Numbered from the stretch's first letter, positions 37,646 through 47,127 are shown. The stretch: DNA of 64,000 bases from Clostridium scatologenes (GCF_000968375.1 NZ_CP009933.1:4278001-4342000); one strand, 5' to 3'. The notes: generated by a model not told the origin, from the letters alone. Made by a program: numbers and translations.

Positions 37646-37674
37646 ATTATATTATAAGGTTTTTTAGTTGTCAA
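37646..37674 (-). promoter_or_regulatory. sigma-A promoter of the ileS leader
   Basis: TTGACA (37669-37674) and TATAAT (37646-37651), consensus hexamers exactly 17 bp apart on the minus strand. Confidence 0.88.
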
Positions 37675-37693
37675 TTATTTAATAAAAATTTTG

Positions 37694-39427
37694 CTATTTC
37701 CCAACACATTGCAATATTCCATCAGCAATAGCTTGTGCAATTTTTTGTCTATATTCATCACTACTTAATTTTGCAGCATCTGAAGGATTTGTTAAAAATC
37801 CTAACTCGGTTAATACTGCTGCTGCCTTTGTATTTTTCACTACATAAAGCCAATTGCCATCCTTTAACCCTCTATTATATGTACCTATTTCATTTACAAT
37901 ACTAGTTTGTATAGCTTGCGCTAACCTAGTTGCCTCTGGATTATCTTGATTTACCAAAGTCTCTGTTCCAGATGCTGATGCTGAATCAAAGGAATTGCAA
38001 TGAATGCACACAAAATACTTAGCATTTGCATTATTTGATACATCACAACGCTGTTGTAAACTAGTTGTAACATCCGTAGGAATTGATCTTTCATCCTGTG
38101 TTCTTGTATATACTACTTTTATTCCATGATTCTCAAGTATCTTTCCTACTCTTAATCCCACTGATAAAGTAACATCATCCTCTTGCAATCCATTTATACC
38201 AGTAGCTCCTGTATCACTTCCTCTGCCATGTCCTGGATCAATACATATTATTGTATTGGAGTCTGGAGTTGGTACTGGAGTTTGTCCTACTACTGTTAAA
38301 ATAAGCTTCACAGTACTACTATATCCAGCAACTGTTCCTTCATAAGTATAAGTTCCTATACTAGATGTGTCTACTTTTTTGCTATTCCAAATTACAGGAA
38401 GCTTTTTACTGCTACCATCACTCATAGATGCTGCCACATTTAAGGGAAGATCATATGTACCACCTTGATTAACAGATGCAGTAATATCTGTAATTGATTT
38501 TATAGTAACATTTTTGTTAACCAAACTTAAAGATTTTAAAATTCCATTTGCTATATCATTAGCACTTTTATTTTGAAAATCGCTTGTAGATAAAATTGAA
38601 CTTTCTTCTGAATTGCTCATAAATCCTAGCTCAACCATTATAGCACTTCCATTAGTTCCCCTTAATATTTCATGCTGTGATAAGCCTACCTTTATTCCTC
38701 TATTATTAGATCCAGTATTACTAATAAGCTCGTCTTGGACCGCTTGTGCTAACTGTTTTGCCACGTTATCCGAATCCCTATAATAAGTTTCTATACCTTT
38801 TGTTAATGGATTCTCTGGATAAGTATTACAACGTATACTTATAAAATAGTCAGCTTTTGCATTATTAGCTATAGTAAAACGTGATTTTAAATCATTGCCA
38901 TTATCCCAAGATATGTTATCACTGGTTCTTGTATAAACTACCTTTACTCCATTATTCTCTAGTACTTTTCCTACTTTTAATGCAACTGCTAAATTTATAT
39001 CTTTTTCCTTTACTCCTGAAGCTGAAACATGACCTGCATCATTGCCTCCATGTGCTGCATCAATACAAACAGTATATGCACTATTTGTGTTATTGGCACT
39101 CTTAGTTGAAAATTGCATTTTCTCAGATTGTGCTAGTTTCTTACCTGCTGAAGATTTTACATTATTTATAGATAAACTATATTTTGCTCCATATTGAAAT
39201 TGTACTTTTGGCGAAACTATCACTGACTTGCTATCACTACCTATTGTTAGATTTATTGGAACTGTTTGTCCACTTTCATCCTTTACTATAAAATTAGATT
39301 CACTTATAGTGCTTTTATCTATCTCCTTATTAAATTTTACTGTCCATGTCTTATTTATATCTACCCCATTTCTTGTTCCACTACTAACAGAATCATCTGC
39401 CTTTACATGTGTAAATATACCAAACAT
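37694..39427 (-). CDS. N-acetylmuramoyl-L-alanine amidase with two catalytic domains
   Basis: 577 residues as an open frame. Order: an Ig-like (Big_5-type) domain (about 20-105), amidase_3 domain 1 (about 113-295; CIDAAHGGNDAGH, IMVELGFMSN), an Ig-like domain of the Big_4 type (about 300-380), and amidase_3 domain 2 (about 390-575; CIDPGHGRGSDTGA, VLTELGFLTN). It cleaves the amide bond between muramic acid and the stem peptide. The frame begins inside the signal peptide; the proper start lies upstream in another frame (see 39428-39483). The N-terminal domain is clearly like that of the glucosaminidase at 59-60.5 kb. Two full amidase domains in one chain is uncommon. Confidence 0.9.
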   Translation of the reverse strand: MFGIFTHVKADDSVSSGTRNGVDINKTWTVKFNKEIDKSTISESNFIVKDESGQTVPINLTIGSDSKSVIVSPKVQFQYGAKYSLSINNVKSSAGKKLAQSEKMQFSTKSANNTNSAYTVCIDAAHGGNDAGHVSASGVKEKDINLAVALKVGKVLENNGVKVVYTRTSDNISWDNGNDLKSRFTIANNAKADYFISIRCNTYPENPLTKGIETYYRDSDNVAKQLAQAVQDELISNTGSNNRGIKVGLSQHEILRGTNGSAIMVELGFMSNSEESSILSTSDFQNKSANDIANGILKSLSLVNKNVTIKSITDITASVNQGGTYDLPLNVAASMSDGSSKKLPVIWNSKKVDTSSIGTYTYEGTVAGYSSTVKLILTVVGQTPVPTPDSNTIICIDPGHGRGSDTGATGINGLQEDDVTLSVGLRVGKILENHGIKVVYTRTQDERSIPTDVTTSLQQRCDVSNNANAKYFVCIHCNSFDSASASGTETLVNQDNPEATRLAQAIQTSIVNEIGTYNRGLKDGNWLYVVKNTKAAAVLTELGFLTNPSDAAKLSSDEYRQKIAQAIADGILQCVGK

Positions 39428-39483
39428 ACATAGAACTAAAAAAAGCTAAAAACTACAAGTATGCTTGATCTTTTGAATTTCAA
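39428..39483 (-). other. out-of-frame signal-peptide start of the amidase
   Basis: A GGAGGTGG RBS precedes a TTG start at 39483 that encodes MKFKRSSILVVFSFF and then hits TAG. Adding one T to the 7-T run (39438-39444) restores SFFLVLCMFGIF and continues into the amidase, giving a full signal peptide. Either a one-base deletion, a slippage (phase-variable) tract, or a sequencing error. Confidence 0.75.
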
Positions 39484-39742
39484 AAAACCACCTCCAAATT
39501 AATACTACATTATTCGCATTTTTTTATCATACATTACCATTATTATAATATAAAAAAGTCAGTTGTACACTTAAAAACTTTTTTTATAGTTAATTTTGGT
39601 GCATAAATATAATAAACAAAAAAATGCTATAATATAAGTAATACATTCACTTTCATAAAATAAGCATTGTGGAGTAAATCTTCACAATATTTTTATAATC
39701 AGAAAGTATGTATTAATAATTTTTTAAAAGAGGTGCTTTTTT

Positions 39743-40375
39743 ATGATAATAACTTGGCTTGGTCACTCATCCTTCTTAATAGAAGATTCTCATGGGAGAA
39801 AAGTTTTAACAGACCCTTTTGATAAAAGTGTTGGATACAAATTATTTGAAGGAGATGTGAACTTAGTTACAGTAAGCCATCATCACTTTGATCATGACTA
39901 CACTGAGAAAATAAAATATGATAATTTAATAGATAAATCAGGCTTTTTTAACTTATGTGATATTCCAGTAACAGGTATTTCCTCTTATCACGATAAAGTT
40001 AAAGGTGCCAAAAGAGGTGAAAACATAATTTTTATTTTAGATATAGATGGCTATAAAGTTTGTCATCTTGGTGATTTAGGATATGTTTTATCTCCAGAAG
40101 AGATTCAAAGTTTAGGCCATATAGATGTACTCTTTATACCTATAGGTGGTAATTACACTATAAATGGTAAAGAAGCATCTCAAGTAGCAAAAGCTATAAA
40201 TAGTCCTATTGTTATCCCTATGCACTATAAAACTCCTTTACTTTCTTTTGAACTAGAAGGTTTAGAAAACTTCTTAACTTATATGAAGAACGGTGAAAAA
40301 GTAGGCAGTAATAAACTAGTCATAGAAGGTTCATTAGAAAATAAAAGTATTGTTAAGATTTTAAATTTTAATTAG
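39743..40375 (+). CDS. metallo-beta-lactamase-fold hydrolase (UPF0173/UlaG-like)
   Basis: 210 residues. The metal site is SHHHFDHD near residues 48-55, with further ligands in CHLGDLG and PMHYKTP. The small size and the MIITWLGHSSFLIE opening match the UPF0173/UlaG-like branch rather than RNase Z or glyoxalase II. An AGAGGTG RBS precedes the ATG. Substrate unknown; a small phosphodiester or lactone is typical. It converges on nrdG and shares a terminator with it. The 259-bp gap before it (39484-39742) contains a small hairpin ATTGTG / CACAAT at 39666-39688. Confidence 0.88.
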   Translation: MIITWLGHSSFLIEDSHGRKVLTDPFDKSVGYKLFEGDVNLVTVSHHHFDHDYTEKIKYDNLIDKSGFFNLCDIPVTGISSYHDKVKGAKRGENIIFILDIDGYKVCHLGDLGYVLSPEEIQSLGHIDVLFIPIGGNYTINGKEASQVAKAINSPIVIPMHYKTPLLSFELEGLENFLTYMKNGEKVGSNKLVIEGSLENKSIVKILNFN

Positions 40376-40400
40376 AGATTATACATATCTCTAATTAAAA
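40366..40400. terminator. bidirectional terminator between MBL gene and nrdG
   Basis: 14-base arms TTTTAATTAGAGAT / ATCTCTAATTAAAA overlap the 3' ends of both convergent genes, including the nrdG stop codon. Confidence 0.7.
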
Positions 40401-40910
40401 TTCTAAGATTATTATTTGTTTCATTTCTAAAGTTTTTCTAACATCTATAATCCTTTGATTACTAGACCCTCTATACTTCAATTTATTACTTTTCTTATCT
40501 TCTTCGAACTTTCCATCAATTAGTACATCTATATTATTTAACAGTTGTTTCCAACCTTCATGATCATTTATATGTTCAAATATATACTCAAAAGTATATC
40601 CTGTATAACACCATATATTTAAATTAGTTTCTTTTATTTTTTCAGCCATATATGCAAATTTACTTGCTTGTTCAAAAGGATCTCCTCCTGAAAAAGTTAT
40701 ACCTTTTAACATAGGATTCTTTCTTATATCATCTAATAATTCATCCATGTTCTTAAGTTCACCACCATCATAACAATGAGTGCTTGGATTAAAGCAGCCC
40801 TTGCAATTATGTTCACATCCTTGTGAAAATAATACACGTCTTAGCCCAGGACCATTCACTAAGCTTTCATAAATTATTCCTGATAGTCTTATACTTTTAT
40901 TTAAACTCAT
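40395..40910 (-). CDS. nrdG: anaerobic ribonucleotide reductase activating protein
   Basis: 171 residues. The radical SAM motif is Cys32, Cys36, Cys39 (CEHNCKGC), followed by FSGGDPFEQ. It generates the glycyl radical on NrdD. A GGAGGGATTGAG RBS lies upstream. It is downstream of nrdD after a 73-bp gap with a hairpin. Confidence 0.96.
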   Translation of the reverse strand: MSLNKSIRLSGIIYESLVNGPGLRRVLFSQGCEHNCKGCFNPSTHCYDGGELKNMDELLDDIRKNPMLKGITFSGGDPFEQASKFAYMAEKIKETNLNIWCYTGYTFEYIFEHINDHEGWKQLLNNIDVLIDGKFEEDKKSNKLKYRGSSNQRIIDVRKTLEMKQIIILEF

Positions 40911-40941
40911 CTCAATCCCTCCAAGTATGATTTTTAATTTA

Positions 40942-40970
40942 AAAGACAGAGATATAACCTCTCTGTCTTT
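40942..40970 (-). terminator. hairpin between nrdD and nrdG
   Basis: An 11-bp stem AAAGACAGAGA / TCTCTGTCTTT, followed on the minus strand by TTAAATT. It may reduce nrdG expression relative to nrdD. Confidence 0.55.
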
Positions 40971-40983
40971 GTATAAATATCAT

Positions 40984-43086
40984 TTAATAGACATGCTTAT
41001 TACTGCCTTGAGATAACCTATCTGATCTTTCTGCTACCTTTCCTGATCCAAACCTTTCATCTAAAGAAAGATACCCTGTTACCCTTGATATACCCTGTAT
41101 GTTATCACTTCCACATTTAGGACAATTATCTTCATCATGAAGATATGTTCCACAACATCTGCAATATCTTATGTGAAAGTTAATGCCCATATAACTTATA
41201 TTTGTGTTATCATAAGCATAATTTAATATGTCCATTATAGTTTCTGCTGTAGGATAGTCATCTAATTCTATATAGCTTATATGTCCAGCATTACATAATT
41301 TATGATAAGGCGCTTCTATATCAATTTTATCTTTTATGGAGATAGGAAACCCTACTGGTATATGATAAGAATTAGTATAATAATCTTTATCAGTTACTCC
41401 CTTTATATTTCCAAATATTTTTTGATCTTGAACTATAAATTTACCACTTAAACCTTCTGCTGGAGTAGCATAGCAGCTCCAATTTAGATGAGTTTCTTCT
41501 ATTAATTTATCCATGTAATTTCTAATATAAGAAACTATTTCTACCCCTAATTTTCTAGAATTTTCATCTTCACCATGATGTTTACCTGTTAAGGCTATTA
41601 AAGTTTCAGCTAATCCTATAAACCCAACAGACCATGTTCCTTGCTTTAATATTGGCTCTATAGAATCATCAGGTTCTAAATTTTCAGATCCTTTCATAAG
41701 TCCTTGTCCAGCTACAAAAGGTAAATCTTTAACTCTTAATCGCTTAAGTACACTGTACCTATGCATTAGAGCTTCTTTTGCAAGTTCTAATTTGCTATCC
41801 AAAAGTTTAAAAAACTTACTTATATCTTTTTTTGCTACAATTCCAAGTCTAGGTAAATTTATAGTAGTTGGTGCTATATTTCCTCTACCTTTTGTTCCTG
41901 GTTCTCCATTTACATTAGCACATACATAAGTTCTACATCCCATAGTAGCAGGAACTACACCTTGGTCATAATAAAATTTGTTAAAATCCGCATCTAAATT
42001 CATAAAAGTAGGATTCATTCTTTTTGAAGCTACTCTACAAGCTAACTTAAACAAATAGTAATAAGGATCTCCTGGTTCCTTATTTACACCTTTCTTTACT
42101 CTAAATATTATATTAGGGAAAATAGGCTGTTCTCCCATTCCTAAACCTTTTTCATATTCCGTCAAAAATACTTCGCAAACTAATGCTGAATCATCAGAAT
42201 TAGGTATGCCAATATTTATAGAACTAAAAGGCACTTGTGAACCAGCTCTTGAATGCATGGTGTTTAAATTATAAACAATCCCCTGCATTGACTGTTCTAC
42301 AGCTCTTCTAAGCTTTTTTTCCACAAGGTTATTTACTTTTTGTTCATCTACACCTAACCCCGTAAGTTCATTCCTTATTTCTTTTCTTGTAGGTTCTATA
42401 AACACTCCCATATCATTATCAAAATCTGGATGAGACTGTCCTCCGAACATATCATTTTGAGTTGACTGCAAAAGTATACATGAAAGTTCTGCCGCTGACT
42501 CTATTCTTCTAGGAGGTCTTATATTCCCATATCCTGTATTAAAACCTCTTGTTAGTATTTCTCTTGTAGGTATATGTAAACAGTTGGTAGTTAAATTATA
42601 ACTATCTAAATCATGATAATATATATCACCATTTTCATGTGCTTTAGCTAAATATTTAGGCATAATAGATAAGTTATGCCACTTATTTGATTCACTAGCT
42701 ATTCTAAGCAGTTTTGAACTAAAATTATTACCTACATTTGCATTATCTCTATCAGTTTCCACTCCTATTTTTTCAATAGCCCTCATTAAATCAGATTTTA
42801 TCTCTCTTATTTTATTTCTTTCTTTTCTATAATTAGAATAAGCTGTTCCAATTTCTCTGTAGTCATTTTCTAAAAGTGTCTTTTCAACAAGGTTTTGTAT
42901 TCGTTCTACATTTATTTCATTAGCATCAAGTTCTTCTAATTGCTTTATAACTTTTTGCGTTAGCTCTATAAATTCACTTTCTTTTAAATCATAACCTATT
43001 TCTTCTGAAGAGCCCTTTATGGCATTAGTTATTTTCATAGAGTCAAACTCTACTTCTCTGCCATCTCTCTTCACAACATGTAGCAT
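40984..43086 (-). CDS. nrdD: anaerobic ribonucleoside-triphosphate reductase
   Basis: 700 residues. An ATP-cone domain occupies about residues 1-90 (VVKRDGREVEFD). The catalytic barrel follows, with a zinc site near the C-terminus (CRCCGTYLHDEDNCPKCG) and the glycyl radical at Gly671 in RVTGYLSLDERFG. It makes dNTPs without oxygen. A GGAGGAATG RBS precedes the ATG. A NrdR-box-like palindrome lies just upstream. Confidence 0.97.
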   Translation of the reverse strand: MLHVVKRDGREVEFDSMKITNAIKGSSEEIGYDLKESEFIELTQKVIKQLEELDANEINVERIQNLVEKTLLENDYREIGTAYSNYRKERNKIREIKSDLMRAIEKIGVETDRDNANVGNNFSSKLLRIASESNKWHNLSIMPKYLAKAHENGDIYYHDLDSYNLTTNCLHIPTREILTRGFNTGYGNIRPPRRIESAAELSCILLQSTQNDMFGGQSHPDFDNDMGVFIEPTRKEIRNELTGLGVDEQKVNNLVEKKLRRAVEQSMQGIVYNLNTMHSRAGSQVPFSSINIGIPNSDDSALVCEVFLTEYEKGLGMGEQPIFPNIIFRVKKGVNKEPGDPYYYLFKLACRVASKRMNPTFMNLDADFNKFYYDQGVVPATMGCRTYVCANVNGEPGTKGRGNIAPTTINLPRLGIVAKKDISKFFKLLDSKLELAKEALMHRYSVLKRLRVKDLPFVAGQGLMKGSENLEPDDSIEPILKQGTWSVGFIGLAETLIALTGKHHGEDENSRKLGVEIVSYIRNYMDKLIEETHLNWSCYATPAEGLSGKFIVQDQKIFGNIKGVTDKDYYTNSYHIPVGFPISIKDKIDIEAPYHKLCNAGHISYIELDDYPTAETIMDILNYAYDNTNISYMGINFHIRYCRCCGTYLHDEDNCPKCGSDNIQGISRVTGYLSLDERFGSGKVAERSDRLSQGSNKHVY

Positions 43087-43102
43087 ACATCATTCCTCCA
43101 AA

Positions 43103-43118
43103 CTACAATATATTGTGT
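43103..43118 (-). promoter_or_regulatory. probable NrdR box upstream of nrdD
   Basis: ACAATATATTGT (43105-43116) is a perfect 12-bp palindrome matching the core of the NrdR consensus, about 20 bp upstream of the nrdD ATG. Only one box is clear, whereas NrdR usually binds two. Confidence 0.55.
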
Positions 43119-43331
43119 TAAGCACGTTGATATTATACTATGGGAAAATTTTTTAGGCAATTTTTTAATTAGGGTTAAGACTATATTAAAACAATTTAGT
43201 TTTATCTACCTCTAAATTCTTTTGTTTTTTACTAAACATTATGATTTGATATTTAAATTTTATCAGATATTTTTTTTATTTTATTGAATAATTAACTAAT
43301 AAGTGAAAAAAATATCATAGAGGTGACCTTT

Positions 43332-43508
43332 ATGATTGGAAAAATTATTGATATAAATTTTACAGATGCTTTTATAAATTTCGAAGATGGAACAACACTA
43401 GATATTGGAATTTCTCATTTACCGCCTAACTCCAAAATAGGAGATTCCATAAATGTCAATCCTAATTCTATTAAAACAAAAAATGATAAACTTATAGATT
43501 TGTTTTAA
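43332..43508 (+). CDS. 58-residue hypothetical protein
   Basis: I chose the ATG at 43332, preceded by AGAGGTGA; the frame is open from a GTG at 43323. The product begins MIGKIIDINFTDAFINFEDG and ends NDKLIDLF. It looks like a small beta-barrel protein with no cysteines or membrane segment. I do not recognise the family. It is divergent from nrdD and upstream of the thiT riboswitch. Confidence 0.65.
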   Translation: MIGKIIDINFTDAFINFEDGTTLDIGISHLPPNSKIGDSINVNPNSIKTKNDKLIDLF

Positions 43509-43512
43509 TTCA

Positions 43513-43541
43513 TTGAAATATTTGGAAATATGTATTATAAT
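43513..43541 (+). promoter_or_regulatory. promoter of the TPP riboswitch-thiT unit
   Basis: TTGAAA (43513-43518) and TATAAT (43536-43541) with a 17-bp spacer, about 16 bp before the riboswitch begins. Confidence 0.7.
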
Positions 43542-43556
43542 AATTTTATTAAGATA

Positions 43557-43645
43557 GTGCTAGGGGTGCCTCTTTGAGGCTGAGAGATAAAATATTTTAT
43601 TAACCCTTGTACCTGATCTGGATAATACCAGCGTAGGAAAGCGAT
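43557..43645 (+). ncRNA. TPP riboswitch (THI element)
   Basis: Conserved THI-box segments in order: CTAGGGGTGCC, GGCTGAGA, ACCCTTGTACCTGATCTGGATAATACC written as ACCCTTG / ACCTGATCTGGATAATACC, and AGCGTAGGAA. It precedes thiT, so thiamine pyrophosphate would lower transporter expression. Confidence 0.96.
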
Positions 43646-43735
43646 AACATGTGTAACTTTCTAATGTATAATAAATTTTATGCATTCTTCTTATTTTCAG
43701 CATTCAGGTATCTCTTAGCACAAAGGAGGTATTTC

Positions 43736-44368
43736 ATGTCACTTAGTAAAAACTTTTTAGAAATTGTCTCACACCCAACATCCTTATTTGCTCTTTTAGC
43801 TCTAATATTATTTATACTTTTCATTGCAAAAGTAAAAAATGTAAAATTTAATACTCATCTTATTACTCAAATAGGAATTGCTTTAGCTTTAGCAACAATA
43901 CTTAAAATCTTTAGAATTTACCATCTTCCTCAAGGCGGAAGTGTAACATTAGGTAGTATGATTCCTATTATTTTAATGGCTTTATTTTATGGTCCTGAAG
44001 TAGGATTTATTACAGGCTTTCTATATGGCATAATAACACTTATTCTAGATCCATATATTCTTCAGCCAGTTCAAGTTTTATTTGATTATCCTTTGCCATT
44101 TATGGCTTTAGGACTAGCTGGATACTTTAAAAATAATAAGCTCCTAGCTACCTTTATCGCAGTGTTTGGGCGTTTCATATGTCACTTTATATCAGGTATA
44201 GTGTTTTTTGGAAGTTTTGCTCCAAAAGGCATGTCCCCTGCAGTATACTCACTTATGTCAAATGGTATTTTCTTAAGTATAGAAGGTGCTATATGCTTAG
44301 TAATTATTGCAGCATTACCGATAAAACAGCTATCTGCAGCAGCAACTAAAAAAATCCCTCAAAATTAA
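43736..44368 (+). CDS. thiT: thiamine transporter ThiT (ECF substrate-binding subunit)
   Basis: 210 residues from the ATG at 43736, which has an AAAGGAGG RBS; the frame upstream is open but lies in the riboswitch leader. Six hydrophobic segments. The pattern with LTLGSMIPIILMALFYGPE-like sequence (here VTLGSMIPIILMALFYG) and GFLYGIITLILDP followed by FDYPLPFMALG matches ThiT. It binds thiamine and works with a shared ECF energising module encoded elsewhere. The TPP riboswitch supports the assignment. Confidence 0.95.
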   Translation: MSLSKNFLEIVSHPTSLFALLALILFILFIAKVKNVKFNTHLITQIGIALALATILKIFRIYHLPQGGSVTLGSMIPIILMALFYGPEVGFITGFLYGIITLILDPYILQPVQVLFDYPLPFMALGLAGYFKNNKLLATFIAVFGRFICHFISGIVFFGSFAPKGMSPAVYSLMSNGIFLSIEGAICLVIIAALPIKQLSAAATKKIPQN

Positions 44369-44369
44369 A

Positions 44370-44395
44370 AATAAGAAAGCTTAAAGCTTTCTTAT
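44370..44395. terminator. bidirectional terminator of thiT and mrp
   Basis: Stem AATAAGAAAGCTT / AAGCTTTCTTATT followed by T-runs on both sides, between the convergent genes. Confidence 0.85.
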
Positions 44396-44399
44396 TTTT

Positions 44400-45248
44400 T
44401 TACATTATCCTATTTTTTAAGTTATTTATTAATTCTTCATATTCATCAGATTTTGCTAAAAATTCTTCTACTGTACCATTCTCCATACTTTCAACTAAAT
44501 CTAAATTTATAGGCATTTCTGCAAGAAGTGGTACTCCTAAATGTTCAGCATGTTCTTGCGCAGATTTTTTACTAAATACATTTATTTTTTCTCCACACTT
44601 TCCACATTTAATATAAGACATATTTTCTACTACACCAATTACATCTATATTCATTTTTTGAGCCATTATAATTACTTTTTTAACTATCATTGACACCATA
44701 TCTTGAGGTGTAGAAACTACAACCAATCCTTCTAGTGGTAATTCCTGCATTATAGTTAATGCAATATCACCTGTTCCTGGTGGCATATCTATAAGTAGAT
44801 AGTCTAATTCATCCCATTCAGTATCAGTGTACATTTGTTTTAATACTCCTGTAATCACCGGTCCTCTCCATATAACTGGCTGTTCCTCTTCTTCTGTTAA
44901 AAGATTTAAAGATATGACTTTAATTCCATTTGAAGTTTCTACAGGTCTAAACTTTATTTCCTCACTATCTCCTACCTGAATCATATCTGCTCTCTTATTA
45001 TTTATACCAAAAAATCTAGGCATTGAAGGACCTGTTATATCACCATCTAGTACTCCAACTTTGTGTCCTCCTTTACTTAACTTGGTTGCCAATATACCTG
45101 TAACAGTTGACTTACCAACTCCACCTTTACCACTTATAACACCTATTATATGCTTTATCTTACCATATTTAGGCTCTAATTTATTATTACATCCTACTCC
45201 TGCACTATCGCAGTTTCCTTTGCTTGAACAACTATCACAATTACTCAT
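44400..45248 (-). CDS. Mrp/NBP35-family P-loop ATPase (Fe-S carrier)
   Basis: 282 residues. The N-terminal cysteine-rich segment (CDSCSSKGNCDSAGVGC) is followed by a deviant Walker A GVISGKGGVGKST and the family motif DMPPGTGDIALTI. A CxxC pair (CGKCGEK) lies near residue 225. Proteins of this type bind and transfer [4Fe-4S] clusters to apoproteins. A GGGAGGAAACAGC RBS precedes the ATG. In an organism rich in Fe-S enzymes this is housekeeping. Confidence 0.94.
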   Translation of the reverse strand: MSNCDSCSSKGNCDSAGVGCNNKLEPKYGKIKHIIGVISGKGGVGKSTVTGILATKLSKGGHKVGVLDGDITGPSMPRFFGINNKRADMIQVGDSEEIKFRPVETSNGIKVISLNLLTEEEEQPVIWRGPVITGVLKQMYTDTEWDELDYLLIDMPPGTGDIALTIMQELPLEGLVVVSTPQDMVSMIVKKVIIMAQKMNIDVIGVVENMSYIKCGKCGEKINVFSKKSAQEHAEHLGVPLLAEMPINLDLVESMENGTVEEFLAKSDEYEELINNLKNRIM

Positions 45249-45308
45249 TGCTGTTTCCTCCCTGTGATATAAAAATTTATTTATAATTTTATAAACATAC
45301 TTAAAAAT

Positions 45309-46154
45309 TTAAAATTTATCAGGCTTAGTATCTGTAATGTTGAAATTCCAACTATTCTTATATTCATCAACTATATAATACTTTTTTTCAATTTTTGTTT
45401 TTTTATCCCATAAACTCACAATACCTTTATACATTGTGGATTTATATCCTTCAGTACTTATTGTTAGCCATATATCATAATTTTCCTTATCTTTATCTGC
45501 TACTGATACATTTTTAAACTTACTACTTAAATCACTATTAAAATCTTGTAAATCTGTAGATAATATAAATTTAGCTGAATTTATATCACTTTTTAAATTT
45601 ATACCAACACTTTTATCTTTATTTTCGCCTTTTAAATATTGATCTAAAACGTTAGTTATAGATTTATAATAAACCTCTTTAAAATTCTTTGGTTTCCTTA
45701 TATTCCAATAATTGTTTATTATATCACTATCTATTCTTTTAGATACAATATATGTTTTTCCATCGCCATAAAAATTCCCTGAATCCTTTTTATCCAAGCC
45801 CGTAATATAATTAAACTTATGTACCTTATTGTTTCCTTCATCCATTTCAAATGTATAATCAGGTTCCAGTGAGGTTTTTTGGCTTGCACTTTTTGCAGTA
45901 GATAACACATCATATATTTCATTGATAACCTTTTTATCTGTAACTGTAAATCTAAATCCTTGATCCCTTGTGTTTTGTATTACTATTTTCTCTATCTTAC
46001 CCTGTTTTATGTACTCAAAATCATTGTTTTTAAGTCCAACTTTAACCTTAAGATCATTAATTTTACTGCATCCAGATACAGTAAAACAAAATAATAAAAC
46101 CATAACTATAATTATGATTTTGCTATTTCTCATTTTTTTAATTCCCATTTTCAC
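45309..46154 (-). CDS. lipoprotein, function unknown
   Basis: 281 residues from a GTG at 46154 with a GGAGGT RBS. The signal peptide ends in VSGCSK, the lipobox Cys being near residue 29. The mature part is hydrophilic with no recognised catalytic motif. An internal ATG (MRNSK) could also serve as start. Neighbour of another membrane-anchored unknown protein, so both may belong to the cell surface. Confidence 0.78.
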   Translation of the reverse strand: MKMGIKKMRNSKIIIIVMVLLFCFTVSGCSKINDLKVKVGLKNNDFEYIKQGKIEKIVIQNTRDQGFRFTVTDKKVINEIYDVLSTAKSASQKTSLEPDYTFEMDEGNNKVHKFNYITGLDKKDSGNFYGDGKTYIVSKRIDSDIINNYWNIRKPKNFKEVYYKSITNVLDQYLKGENKDKSVGINLKSDINSAKFILSTDLQDFNSDLSSKFKNVSVADKDKENYDIWLTISTEGYKSTMYKGIVSLWDKKTKIEKKYYIVDEYKNSWNFNITDTKPDKF

Positions 46155-46269
46155 ACAATTACCTCCTGAACCTTAAGAACTTCTAGATACCATATTTTTT
46201 AATTTACTTATATTATAAAGAAACTACTTTTCCATTGTTTCCTTCCTTTCTACCATAATACAATAAAAA

Positions 46270-46318
46270 AAAACCAAGTGCAAAGCATATTCCAACAATT
46301 TCAAAAAAAGTTGGTTTT
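46270..46318 (-). terminator. possible terminator in the 46155-46441 gap
   Basis: AAAACCAA / TTGGTTTT with a long loop, followed on the minus strand by a T-run. The gene it would serve is unclear because another terminator lies just upstream of it. Confidence 0.35.
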
Positions 46319-46401
46319 ATAACTCTATATTAACCTCCTACAAAATTAAATACTTAAATATATTGAGTATTTAAAAAATCTCAACAATATTATAACATAT
46401 T

Positions 46402-46424
46402 AAAAAACTGCGATGCAGTTTTTT
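46402..46424 (-). terminator. terminator after the 195-residue protein
   Basis: Stem AAAAAACTGC / GCAGTTTTTT with a 3-base loop, 18 bp past the stop codon. Confidence 0.8.
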
Positions 46425-46441
46425 AATTCGCAGTTTACTAA

Positions 46442-47029
46442 TTATTCTTTATAATCAAAAGTTTGTACTATAGTTTTAAATATGGTTGGCATATTTTCCT
46501 TAAAATTATCTTCTGATACAAAAAAAGAAAATCTTATAAACTTATTCTTGTCCTTTATAAAATATTCATATCCTTTATAAGCCTTATTACTAGATGTAAT
46601 TATAGTATATTCTACTAAGTATCCATCTCTATTGTTTATTTTAACTGGTTTTATTTCATAACTCTTATATAAATTTTGCTCACTAGATATTTTCTTACTT
46701 TCTTTAAGAAAATCTTTCAACTCCATATTTAAATCCCATACTTCTACAAATCCATGAATCTTTGAATCTTTAGTATTGAAATCATTATGATATATAATTT
46801 CATTGCCGGGAAATTTTTGTTCTTTAGCACTCCATTCTGCAGGCAATTTATACGAAAATTTTTTATCTAATACTTCATATTGTACTAAAGAATTTATATT
46901 ATTCTGTATTAATGCAGTAAACTTGAGCCTTGCATCAAAATTCCTTTCTAGACTAAATAAAACAAGCATTAAACCAATTATAATTATAGTTACTCCTAAC
47001 CTTTTCCTATTTATTATTATTACCTTCAT
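46442..47029 (-). CDS. membrane-anchored protein, function unknown (PsbP-like layout)
   Basis: 195 residues. One N-terminal hydrophobic segment (residues of about 12-26, TIIIIGLMLVLFSL) is followed by a soluble domain. The pattern FSYKLPAEWS, then GFVEVWDL, GYLVEYTI and FKTIVQTFDY resembles PsbP/DUF-type surface domains of Firmicutes, but I cannot name the family. An AAGGTGG RBS lies upstream. It has its own terminator. Confidence 0.75.
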   Translation of the reverse strand: MKVIIINRKRLGVTIIIIGLMLVLFSLERNFDARLKFTALIQNNINSLVQYEVLDKKFSYKLPAEWSAKEQKFPGNEIIYHNDFNTKDSKIHGFVEVWDLNMELKDFLKESKKISSEQNLYKSYEIKPVKINNRDGYLVEYTIITSSNKAYKGYEYFIKDKNKFIRFSFFVSEDNFKENMPTIFKTIVQTFDYKE

Positions 47030-47080
47030 CTTAATACCACCTTACATTTTAAATAAGAGTTTTTATTTAATTATATGAAA

Positions 47081-47115
47081 ATAGTACTGGAAATATTAAA
47101 TATTCCCAGTACTAT
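47081..47115 (-). terminator. terminator after the repeat-linker protein
   Basis: Arms ATAGTACTGG / CCAGTACTAT plus a paired AAATATT extension, followed by TTTTCAT on the minus strand. Confidence 0.65.
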
Positions 47116-47127
47116 ACTTTCTCCATA

